64,000 nt of DNA, taken from positions 310,001-374,000 of the forward strand of contig JAJJXM010000029.1 in the NCBI GenBank assembly GCA_024516155.1, read 5' to 3'. The position numbers and the translations under genes were made by a program. The notes under the pieces are model-generated. The model searched no databases. It saw only the letters and a list, made by a program, of their open reading frames with translations, and was not told the DNA's origin. Positions 43,778 through 54,206 of this stretch are shown here, one piece after another (position 1 is the first letter of the stretch; each line of letters starts with the position of its first letter). This DNA is from Pyronema omphalodes. Taxonomy: Eukaryota; Ascomycota; Pezizomycetes; Pezizales; Pyronemataceae.

Positions 43778-46394
43778 GATTGGGACGGGACGGGACGGGA
43801 TATTGCGTTACTGTTGTATTGTGCTTGATGTAAAGAACCGGAATGGGTCCCTGCGTTGATAGTGAGGTTGATGATGACCCCCTCTGATGGAGTAATACAA
43901 GCTGACTCGTATTATTGTAGGTTCTTCAGTATTGAAGTATTGAAATATTGAACGGTAAGGAAGTTGTTTATATGGTAGTAAGGATTTGAAGTTCTTGAGC
44001 GCAAGTGAAAAAAACATCCTCTCCAACAACCATGACCGGTGGGAATGCCGCTGTAACATCTACCTATCGATATCGCTCCCCATCGTTACAGCGGATGATA
44101 AGCGGAATGACAGCATTAATTCTCCGCCCGATGCAGGCCATATCAGTAGCTTATGCACCCGAGAACCGAAATCACTGAAGCGAGCGAGCGAGTTACAGAA
44201 ACTTTATTCCCGAAGCCATGGTAAAAAAGCATGGTATTTACAATGTAGGTACCCGTTATGAATCTTATCATGTCTCGTTTAACTACAGGTTAGTTATGTA
44301 CATCCATATATAATGCCATCTATATCGTGGGATCCAGGACGTTTCAGAATCTCTTGGATTCGCCGGTTTCAGAGACCATTTTCAGTGGTACCTAGGTAGC
44401 TAGCTTACTTATGCCAGGGTCCGCTGTCAGAGTTTCCTGTCAGTGTTTGTGTTATTTATAGAAATTTTATACTTGTTGCGAAAGTTACTGGCTTCGGAGA
44501 AACTTTAGCTTCCGTTGGAAAAGCTTAGTGCTCAAGACCGGTATATGGTGTAATTTGTTCTTGGCCAAAGTATAACAAGAAACAAGAATGAAGCAATATC
44601 GCTGTAATGATTATGGTTTTGCTGATCAAATTCGAATCAACCTCCTTCCAGATCCTCTCACGTTGTACATTGGGGCAGTGAACGATGGTTTATCAGAAGG
44701 GTTAACTCTCATCTTCAAAAGCTATCTTATCTAAGTTTCGGGCCCGTCCGGTGACTTCCCCAAGGGCCAAGGTTCGCTAGGGTCCGGTGAGAGTTTATCC
44801 GCTCCGATGTAACATCCGGTTCCCGGCGATGCAGTGTTAGAACAAGATGAGCAACCTGCGTTATCACCCATACATAGCCTCCGTGGGTGACATCCTTGAT
44901 GTGGGGTGAATAAGGTGGGGGACCTCAGTATGAGAGCCAACGGGATATCCTGGTAGTGGTATGTAAGAATCAAACGTGGCTCATGGGATGTGGGGGATTC
45001 GATAGGGAATTGGGATACCTACAAAGTTATGTGTAAGACATGGGTCTGTTTCATGATAAATTGGAAATGGGATAAATTGTGTATTTAACTACCGGTGAAA
45101 GTCATCTGGGTGATTTCCAGAGTCGTAAAGGATTGGATGACATGTTAGGCGATCGGCGATGATGTTGGGTGGGAAAGAGATAGAGAGGGTTAACCCTGGG
45201 TGGAACTTTCTTATTGGTTGATTGGCAACTCAAGTCAGCCATTAGGATTGAAGCTTGACGTTTGATAACCAACCTTGACTTATGTTGCAACAGATATCTA
45301 TCGACGTTAGCATCGGGCTAGTTCGCACAATAGCCAAGAAAATAATCGTCCTTCATTTATCAGTCGTGAATACACAATTCTGGCTTTATATTCGATTTAA
45401 ATGTGTATACATCGCCGACCCCAAGATAAACGCCATATTTCCGTTCTGCCAGTGATAATGATGAACGTACTTCAATAGTTAAAATGAAGCTGGCGTTCCA
45501 TGCGTACTGTTGTCAAACACTTGTACACGGCTAGGATTTTCCTCTCCTCGCGCTCGATGGACTCGTATTTCATAAATGCAACGATTATCAATACTTGAGG
45601 CGAATAACACAATTCTATAGATACCCAACATAATGCAATGTTATACATAGACACTCTATCTTCCGTATCCCAGAGCCTCGGATTTACTAGTCCCAATCGT
45701 GGAACTATAGAAGAGATTATGTGGATAGTGTCGTATTTACAGTGCAGACGGGAGATTCACAAGTAGGATTTTGAGGGTGGAAGCGTCGGAAAATGGCGCA
45801 TAAGAGGTCACTCGGTCTTACTAAGTTACACGAATTATTTTACATTGAACTTTTACGGAATTTCATACATTAACTGGCTAATATTTTGTAGTAAAAGCTA
45901 GCCTCTTAAACTATTTTGTAGTGAGCCATCTGCATTTCAAGCTGACATAAAAAAATCACATACCTACAGATGAACCTGCCCACACGTGTAGATAACACCA
46001 AAATTGCACTTTTATGCATCTTTTTAGAGCTTAAGAATAATTCGTAGCACAAGTAATTGTACGTGGTGGCAAAAGAGGGGTACTGCATAAGCATGGTACA
46101 AGAATGCGAAAATGTCTATCTACGATCCTATCGATAGGTTCGGAAAACTGCCGTTGATGCTATACATAACAACAAACGGACCGTGCCGCACTGAAGCAGT
46201 GACTTGCTTGTAAGAATCCAATCAGTTTATGAGAAGAAAATCTAGATAGAGACACGATTCTTCATCGGCGCATATCAGTGGTGTATCGAGAATGACAGTT
46301 TTAACTGCCGGAGAATGGTGTTAGTCCGATAAGGGAAAAGCGTTAGTTGAGTTGAACTCTATTTATACCCAGGTAGCCTCCTGCCCGATCTTTA

Positions 46395-46517
46395 ACAATA
46401 AACCGCCTTTACGACAATAAACCGCCTTTACGACAATAAACCGCCTTTACGACAATAAACCGCCTTTACGACAATAAACCGCCTTTACGACAATAAACCG
46501 CCTTTGCGACAGTAAAC
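46395..46517. promoter_or_regulatory. 19-bp tandem repeats abutting the start codon of methyltransferase gene 1
   Basis: Six copies of ccgcctttacgacaataaa stand head to tail. The last, slightly changed copy (cctttgcgacagtaaac) runs straight into the ATG at 46518. The repeats therefore occupy the 5' leader and core promoter. They are absent from the equivalent places in genes 2 and 3, which instead have tatttatacc TATA-like motifs about 60-90 bp upstream. Confidence 0.85.
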
Positions 46518-47859
46518 ATGCAGTCTCAAGCAGTGATTGAGGTTGATCCATCAGTGGCAAGTACTAGGTGCTGTGTAATATGTCTTCATATTTAACTAAC
46601 ATGCGCATAGCTCGCGAAGCCCGATGACGAAGACTATGCATCCTCCGGTTACGACACCAGTACAGCCAGTCTGACTTCATCCGTCAACGAATACGTTTTC
46701 GAAAACGGACGCCGCTACCACTCATACTATGGCACTGACAAGTATCTCATGCCAACAGATGAGAAAGAGCAAGACCGGTATGCCGAATCCTGACGAGTGA
46801 ACAGCATCTACCTTTGAGACATCCATTGACATTGATGTTTTTAGACTCGATCTACAGCATGAAATTCACCGCCTAGTATGGGAAGATAAGCTTCATTTGG
46901 CACCACTCGAAGAACCCCACCGGATACTAGATATAGGGACCGGCACAGGTATATGGGCGGTTGAGATGGCAGAGCAATACCCCATGGCAGAGGTAATCGG
47001 AACTGATCTCAGCCCGATCCAACCATGCTGGGTTCCTCCAAATTGGTGTGTATGCTCCTTTCTATCTAAATTCTTCGTGCAACGGAGCTGATTGTCGGGC
47101 TAGCCGCTTTGAAATTGATGACGCTATGCAAGACTGGACCTTCAAAGATGTAATCACCGAGACCACACCTTCTTATTGTTAAGATCTTGAGCTAAATTTG
47201 TGGTATTGCAGGAGACTTTCGACTTTATTCATGCCCGAAACATTTTCTCTGGTGTCAGTGACTGGGAGCATCTGATATCCGAAATAAAGCGGTATATTTA
47301 CCGACCCATGTTTAACAGCTACAAAAGATGCTAATTCAAACCATAATAGTTGTCTGGTGCCGGGAGGTTACGTAGAGATATGTGAACAAAGTCTAAACAT
47401 TCAATGCGACGACGGCAGTATGAAACCTGATCATGGCATAAAGGTGTTCACCGATTATTTGAGAGATTCAGTAAGAAAAATGGGTAGACCATGCCCAGAT
47501 ATTACGTTTTTGAAAAATTTGTTAAATTCTGCGGGTTTCGAAGACGTTAAAGTCTTCCAGGTCAAAGAACCCGCTGGGCCGTGGCCGAAGGACCCCAGGT
47601 TAAAGAAAGCTGGAGCAATGGGCATTCTGAATGGCGAAACTGGATTCGAGAGCTACGGCATGGCACTTTTTACTCGGATACTCGGAATGGACGTTGATGA
47701 AGCACGCAAGATCTGCACAAATGCACTTCGCGATGCGCGGAACAAAAACTATCATGTCTACGATGTGAAGTAAGTAATTTCAAGTTTTGTATGAGAGTTG
47801 TGCTTGAAGATTATCTGACGGCTTCTAGTTACCGAGTTTATGGGCGGAAACCATTTTAG
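46518..47859 (+). CDS. TAM/LaeA-like SAM-dependent methyltransferase, copy 1
   Basis: Seven exons: 46518-46556, 46611-46777, 46845-47045, 47104-47149, 47212-47291, 47350-47769 and 47829-47859, giving 327 residues. The N-terminal part reads [20 protein letters not shown] then [18 protein letters not shown]. The SAM-binding motif I is [20 protein letters not shown], with the acidic motif II in [11 protein letters not shown]. The core continues with FDFIHARNIFSGVSDWEHLI and VPGGYVEICEQSL, and the C-terminal block is [17 protein letters not shown]. The layout is that of fungal TAM-domain methyltransferases related to LaeA; substrate unknown. Intron 1 uses a GC donor (gcaagt) where the two sister genes have GT. 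That could reduce splicing or be a normal GC-AG intron. The 5' leader is replaced by 19-bp repeats. No other biosynthetic gene is nearby. Class confident, role unknown. Confidence 0.88.
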
Positions 47860-49500
47860 GACAATCCGTACATATATTTTAATGACGTAACAAACGTCAT
47901 ATTCCTGTTCTACTGTCGATTGTAATGCACCTATGTCAATAGTTAACTTTAAGTTGGTGTCCTATATGTGCTGTCGTCAACTGTTTTTACCCCGCCAGGC
48001 TTTGTCGAGATTTATCGCTTCGTATTGCATCGAAAAGCTTGTGAAAGTTCAAGTCCTTTACGCTCAAAGTGGATGATAGAAATTGTCATATAAGCTTGGC
48101 AGGAAAACATCTATCTCTTCAATTAATCCATACCGACACCGCTTGCCCTCTTTCTCTTTCAACTGGTGGCAAAAGAGATGCAATAATGTATATGGAGTAT
48201 GTCACTGGTTATATCGTCCGAAGAATACTGAGTTACCGGAGTGCTATAGACCCGAAGCCAGCCTGTACGCTATACACGTCAAAGATTGTCTTCCTAAGAA
48301 GAATGGAATAATCCTCTCTCCGAGCAGTGAATATAAAGTGCCCACCACAATGCTGCATAGAATCAAAGCTACTTGAAAATTGTGCGTTACCCAGTCACAA
48401 TTTTGACTGCACATCTCCATACATCTAGACCGCTACTTTCAATGTACAGGATCACATATAGGTATGGGCGGTATGTAATGTTTGCAAACGAGCACTCGCT
48501 CTGACTGAAGGTGCGGTGACGTATACTGTACTCTACAACAGGACAATTAATTCAACGATTCATCGTTGTATTCGTAATCTCCATATATTTTGGTACCTTC
48601 AATTCAGATCAAGACCGCATTGTCCGGAATGAGCGAGTTCGTGATATGGTAGCTTATTGGTTCAGAGGATAGGCCTAACAGGTCACATGTTCATGCATTT
48701 ACCCGCTGTGTGAGTTAAGACGGGTACACCAACTGTAATTCGCACAATATCAACAGCAGAATGCGCACTTTAAAGGTTTCCTGAGAAATTCTATGGGGTT
48801 AAGAACCCTATGATGGGTAATTTTAACCATATTCATCGAAAGATTTTGGGTTCTTCATGGATGGCAGTTGTCTTATGGTTCCCTATGGTATTTAGGGAAA
48901 GACATTTGGGTGCAGTGATACAGCAGAGCACTGGTTTCAAGTACAACACATCTTACAGTAACATTAGAAAAACATGATTTTTATGAAAGGGTATCAGGCT
49001 TTGATCTCCGCGAATAACCATGCAAGCATAGAGCAGCACAACAATGTGATATCGCAAATATTGTTCTCATCGATGAGCTTGACAGAACTGCCGCTGGCCC
49101 CTGCAGTTAGCTCGGCTTGATTTTGAATCTACGGCGACGAGCGATTACCATGTCATGCCGTAAGTGGCGTAAGTTCCTTTCTTTCGAACAGACATTCATG
49201 CGGTTCGTGCGTGAGATAAACGAAAGATAAGATGCCGGAACAACTGTCCAGATGGGGTTTCCTTTTCCCCACAGATATTCAGGCCCCTTCAAACATGTAG
49301 CAAACGAAAGTGAGATGCGAAACAACTACCGAGATCGGTGGTCTGTCGGAATACCAGCCGATCAAAGCCTTGCAGCTCACCGCGGGGTAAGCTGGGTCTA
49401 GGTTTATATTATTTATACCGGTGATTCGCCCCATTCTCTCTTGATGATTGATACCCTACGTTCTCACAAACAGCCTTAGTACCATAGTACTTTCAACACA
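47860..49500. other. Spacer between methyltransferase genes 1 and 2
   Basis: The 3' flank of gene 1, then the promoter of gene 2. About 48680-49380 has a diverged duplicate at about 51665-52310 in front of gene 3, so promoter and gene were duplicated together. Small frames such as 48083-48376 are not supported. The gene 2 start region has a tatttatacc box near 49419. Confidence 0.6.
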
Positions 49501-50812
49501 ATGATCGAGGTTGATCCAGCAGTAGTAAGTTAATTTGTGCTATGTAAGAGTACTTTCATTCTATTTAACCGACGTACGTCCAGCTCGCGAAGCCCGATGC
49601 CGAAGACTATGCATCATCCGGTTACAACACCAGTACAGCTAGTCTGACTTCATCGCTCAATCAATATGTCATGGAAAACGGACGGCGCTACCACTCATAC
49701 TATGGTACTGACAAGTACTTCATGCCAATGGATGAGGAAGAGCAAGACCGGTATGTTAAAAACCGTGACTACCTTTGAGTCATCTATTGATACTTCTAGA
49801 CTCGATCTACAACATGAAATTCACCGCCTAGTTTGGGAAGAAAAGCTCCATTTGGCACCAATTGAAGAACCCCATCGGATATTAGATATAGGAACCGGTA
49901 CAGGGATATGGGCGATTGATATTGCTGAGCAATATCCCATGGCAGAGGTAATCGGGACTGATCTCAGCCCGATTCAACCATGCTGGGTACCCCCCAATTG
50001 GTGTGTATGCTCATTTCTTTCCAAATTCTTCGTAAAATGGATCTGATTGTCGGGCTAGCCGCTTCGAAATTGATGATGCTATGCTACGGTGGACCTTCAA
50101 AGATGTAATCATTGAGACCATTCCTTTCAAATCCATGGTGATACTAAGCTAAAGCCGGAGTATCGTAGGAGACTTTCGACTTTATTCACGCTCGAACCAT
50201 CGCTTCTGGTGTTAGTGACTGGGTCCATTTGGTTTCCGAGATGAAGCGGTATATTATCTTATACCTATAGATTCAAAATGTACTAATTCCAGATTCCCAG
50301 TTGTACTAAACCAGGAGGCTACGTGGAGATAAACGAACAAAGTCTCGTCATGGAAAGCGACGATGGCACCATGAAACCTGATCACGGCACAAAAGTCTTC
50401 ACCGATACTGTACGAGCTGCCATGAGGAAAATGGGCAGACCATGGCCCGATCTTGCATTCCTGAAAACTCTTCTAGAAAATGCAGGTTTCGAAGGAGTTA
50501 CAGCATTGCAAGCCAAGGAACCAGTAGGACCATGGCCAAAGGATCCGAGATTGAAGAGAACTGGCGCAATGTCACTTCTTAATTGCGAAACCGCTTTTGA
50601 GAGCTACGGAATGGCGCTTTTTACCCGGGTACTAGGAATCGAGGTTGAGGAAGTACGAAAGATGTGCCAGAATGCTCGTGTTGCTGCGCGGAACAAAAAT
50701 TATCATATCTATGGTCAGAGGTAAGTCATTTCAGGTTTCTCTTGAGAGTCGTGATTGAATATTTCTGACGGATACTAGCCTCCGAGTTTATGGGCGGAAA
50801 CCAATGATGTAG
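49501..50812 (+). CDS. TAM/LaeA-like SAM-dependent methyltransferase, copy 2
   Basis: Seven exons: 49501-49524, 49584-49750, 49800-50000, 50059-50104, 50169-50248, 50301-50720 and 50779-50812, giving 323 residues. Internal exon lengths (167, 201, 46, 80 and 420 nt) are identical to copies 1 and 3. Motif I is [20 protein letters not shown] and motif [20 protein letters not shown]. Differences from copy 1 are spread over the protein ([20 protein letters not shown] and [12 protein letters not shown] here), which fits an old duplication. Intron 1 has a normal GTAAGT donor. Membership of the TAM-type methyltransferase family is clear; LaeA-like regulation of secondary metabolism would be speculation. 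The decayed fourth copy follows at 51055. Confidence 0.9.
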
Positions 50813-51054
50813 GATCACTGCATGTGCATCTTGATTGGATTCCTGTGCGAGAGAGATCATGTATCTTTTTGATTGAACAGTGCTGTATTTGCCACAATCT
50901 CTTGAGAGTGGTTGCTAGTTACTCGATTGGAAACTTGGAAAATCACAGTCCAATATGGCACATGAGCTTCTTCAATAGTACGCCTCAGGTGAATGGTATC
51001 ATGAATAACGGTTGGACAACCATAGTAAATGTCAAGATGCAGGCTTAACATACC

Positions 51055-51666
51055 GGATTCCAGCATCAATTCTACCGCCTATTATGGAATGACAAGCTTC
51101 ATTTTTCGCCACTTGAAGAACACTATCGGATATAAGATATGGAGACGGGATGGGTACATAGGCAATTGAAATTGGTTAACAATATCCCATTACAGAGGGG
51201 ATTGGAACAAATCTAAGTTCAACCCAGCCATAGTGGGTACCCTACAGTTGCTATGTAACCACCGTTTTGTCTATCCTATCGTGCAGCTGACTTTCCAGTT
51301 ACTCTAGTTGCTTCCAAATCGGTGATTCTGTGTAAGTGTGGAACTTTAAACCTGTACTGTATGGACTACCCTTTCTAGATCCCTACTAATATTAAGCTAA
51401 AATTGTGGTATCGTAGGAGGCTTTCGACTCCATTAATACTCGAAACATTCTCTACGGTATTGGTGACTGGGCCGGGATCATCAAAAACCAAAAGGCTACG
51501 TGGAGACAGCCGAATAAAGTTTATCTGTGGAAAGTGGCGATGAAACTATGAAACATGTTACACGTTACATAATCTTGGCATAAAGTCTTTCACCAAAACT
51601 TTAATGCGAGCTACTATGATGAAGATGAGTAGACATGCTTGTCTCAATCTATCATTCCTGAAAACT
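51055..51666 (+). pseudogene. Decayed fourth methyltransferase copy
   Basis: Sequence equivalent to exon 3 through mid exon 6 of the neighbouring genes. It runs from atcaattctaccgcctatta (exon 3) through ggaggctttcgactccatta (exon 5) to aagtctttcaccaaaact and cattcctgaaaact (exon 6), with stop codons, small indels and lost splice sites. The motif I region is destroyed (cggatataagatatggagac). Exons 1, 2 and 7 are not found. It lies between copies 2 and 3 in the same orientation, as expected of a dead member of the tandem array. Confidence 0.8.
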
Positions 51667-52427
51667 AGGTCAGGTACACAGCACACAATTCGCACATAGC
51701 AACAGTAGGGCTATCGATTCGATGCTTGAAATCGTGAAGTGTTGGCATTAAAGAGGAGGATTAGAAGGCCCAGAGGGGAGAGGTTGAATTGAATAAATGA
51801 ATAAAAGCTTTACTAAGAAAAGGTATGGGGTTAAACCCCTATAATAGGAAATTCCGACCATATCCATCACAAGCTATTCGGTGCTTTATGGAAGGCAGTG
51901 GTATTGTTATTTACTATTGTACTTCGGGGAGAAAGGTTTGGGCAAACTAGGGAAACAGCCGAGCACCAAGAAGTACAACGCATCAAAGACCTACAAAAAA
52001 AAGACATGCTTTTTTTTGTAGAAGCATATCGATTTTATGATCGGCAGAACTACGGCAGTTAGCCCAGTGTAGTTTCAAATCTACGGCAGTGAGCGATTGC
52101 CGTCTCGTGCGTACGTGGCTTAGTATTTTCTTTTTCGCACAGACATTCGTGCGGTTCGTGCATTCGGTTACTAAAAGATAAAATGCCGGAAATATTACCC
52201 GGGTAGTTTTTCTTCTTTCCAACAGACATTTGGATAGTTTTATGCATAGAGTGCCGAATGTCGAGATGCCGGAACGACTATGTACCAAAATTGGTATGCC
52301 GTCGGAAGTGCCAATAGATCAAAGCCTTATAGCTTATCGCGGGGTAATCTGGATCTGGATTTATTTATACCATTGATTAACCCTCTCTATCCTCGCCAGT
52401 GGCTATATTAACATAATACTGTTGAAA
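51667..52427. promoter_or_regulatory. Promoter of methyltransferase copy 3 (duplicate of the copy 2 promoter)
   Basis: Diverged from 48680-49500 but clearly related: blocks aatctacggc(g/a)acgagcgatt, acagacattc(a/g)tgcggttcgtg, gatcaaagcctt(g/a)(c/t)agct and atttatacc occur in the same order and spacing. The atttatacc box near 52362 is the likely TATA element. Confidence 0.6.
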
Positions 52428-53771
52428 ATGTCAATTGAGGTTGATCCAGCAGTGGTAAGTTATGCTGTAATATTTGATAGTTATTCATATTTAACTAACA
52501 TGCGTATAGCTCGAAAAGCCCAACGATGAAGGTTACGCATCATCCGGCCACGACATCAGCACAGCCAGTCTAACCTCATCACTCAACCAATACGTCATGG
52601 AAAATGGACGCCGTTACCATGCATACTACGGTACCGACAAGTATCTGATGCCAACAGATGAGGAAGAGCAAGACCGGTATGCTAAAAATTCTTGTTCCTG
52701 TTTCCTGACAAGTGAATAGCATCTATCTTTTGGACATCTTTTGATATTTCTAGACTCGATTTACATCATGAAATCTACCATTTAGTATGGCAGGAAAAGC
52801 TTCATTTAGCACCGCTTAAAGAACCTCATCGGATATTAGATATAGGAACAGGAACAGGTATATGGGCAATCGAAATGGCAGAAAATTATCCCATGGCAGA
52901 GGTAATCGGCACTGATCTCAGCCCAATCCAACCATGCTGGGTGCCCCATAATTGGTATGTACGCCCCTTTCTTTCCAAATTCTTTGTGCAATGAAGCTAA
53001 TAATTTTCGGGCTAGCCGCTTTGAAATGGACGATGCTATGCAACACTGGACCTTTCAAGCTGTATGTACTGCCTCTTACAAGCCTTTAGTAATCCTAAGT
53101 TAAAGTCAATGTATCACAGGACAGTTTCGACCTTATTCACGCTCGAAACATTTCCTCTGGTGTTAGTGACTGGGATCATCTAATATCCGAGATGATGCGG
53201 TACGTTATCCTATCCAATTATTCAAAACCTATAACTAATTCCAATTTCTCAGCTGTACTAAACCCGGAGGCTACGTAGAAATAAACGAACAAAGTCTCTG
53301 CGTAAAAAGTGACGACGGAACCATGAAACCCGATCACGGCATAAAGGTTTTCACCGAACATTTACGGGCTGCTATGATGAAGATGGGTAGACCATGGCCC
53401 AACCTTTTATTCCTTAAAAATCTTTTAGAAAATGCAGGTTTTGAAGAAGTTACAACATGCCAAGCCAAGGAGCCTGTAGGACCGTGGCCAAAGGATCGGA
53501 GATTGAAGAGAATTGGAGCACTGTCGCTTTTGAATGGTGAAACTGCGTTTGAGAGTTATGGTATGGCGGTTTTCACTAGGGTGCTAGGAATGGAAGTTGA
53601 GGAAGCGCAAAAGTTGTGTGATAAAGGTCTATTGGATGCACGGAATAAAAACTATCATATTTACGATACAAGGTAAGTCGTCTGAACCCAACATCACAGG
53701 ACTGCGAAGATGATCTAATACATTCTCATAGTATCAGAGTTTATGGGAGGAAACCAATGTATGTTGATTAG
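52428..53771 (+). CDS. TAM/LaeA-like SAM-dependent methyltransferase, copy 3
   Basis: Seven exons: 52428-52454, 52510-52676, 52754-52954, 53016-53061, 53120-53199, 53253-53672 and 53732-53771, giving 326 residues. The SAM motifs are intact ([20 protein letters not shown] and [18 protein letters not shown]). The last exon differs from those of its sisters and ends KPMYVD. Exon 2 has [20 protein letters not shown]. The gene has the same orientation and the same internal exon lengths as copies 1 and 2. It appears functional. It faces the leftward VPS8 gene, with 435 bp between the stop codons. Confidence 0.9.
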
Positions 53772-54206
53772 TGATCCGTGCATGTTGATTTGCAGGCCGT
53801 ATGCGAGAGATAACGCAGTCGGAAGCTGCGAGAGATAATAATGTTACATATTATACCGATATATTTACATTTTTTCCCTTAATGTTTCACCCTTCGAAAT
53901 TAGAATCTTGAGTCAGTAATTAAATAGCGGTTGAATTGATAGAAATTCGGGTTGGTCTATGGTCCCATTGGTTAGTTTCTTAGAGTTTGTCATGAAAAAA
54001 ACATTTGTGATTGGCTGGAAAGGACAACACACGCTCCATAAGGGGAAAGCTCCTATAATAAGAAAGCTGAAAACACAAGCTGATATTTGATAAACGCCTG
54101 GTAACCTTACAAAAGCAAAAAATAAACCCACTACATCCCCACCTAATATCCTTCACTATCCTACACCCTTGCCAACAGTCATCTTCATCATCCCTTTTGT
54201 GAGCCC
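53772..54206. other. Convergent 3' region between methyltransferase copy 3 and VPS8
   Basis: AT-rich sequence with the 3' UTRs of both genes. No gene seen. Confidence 0.6.

Larger units (their letters stand above)
40286..46394. other. Repeat-rich gene-free region
   Basis: Six kilobases between VMA1 and the first methyltransferase gene. The left half (40380-43780) is a catalogue of simple repeats, given separately. The right half (43800-46390) is ordinary AT-rich sequence with no credible open frame or RNA gene. A stretch near 45430-45530 resembles the 3' flank of methyltransferase gene 1 (47893-47990), so an older copy of that gene may once have stood upstream. Confidence 0.55.

Noticed and set aside
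46518..53771. Secondary-metabolite biosynthetic cluster around the methyltransferases
   Set aside because: No polyketide synthase, NRPS, terpene cyclase, P450, transporter or pathway regulator lies in the flanking sequence; the neighbours are repeats and VPS8.
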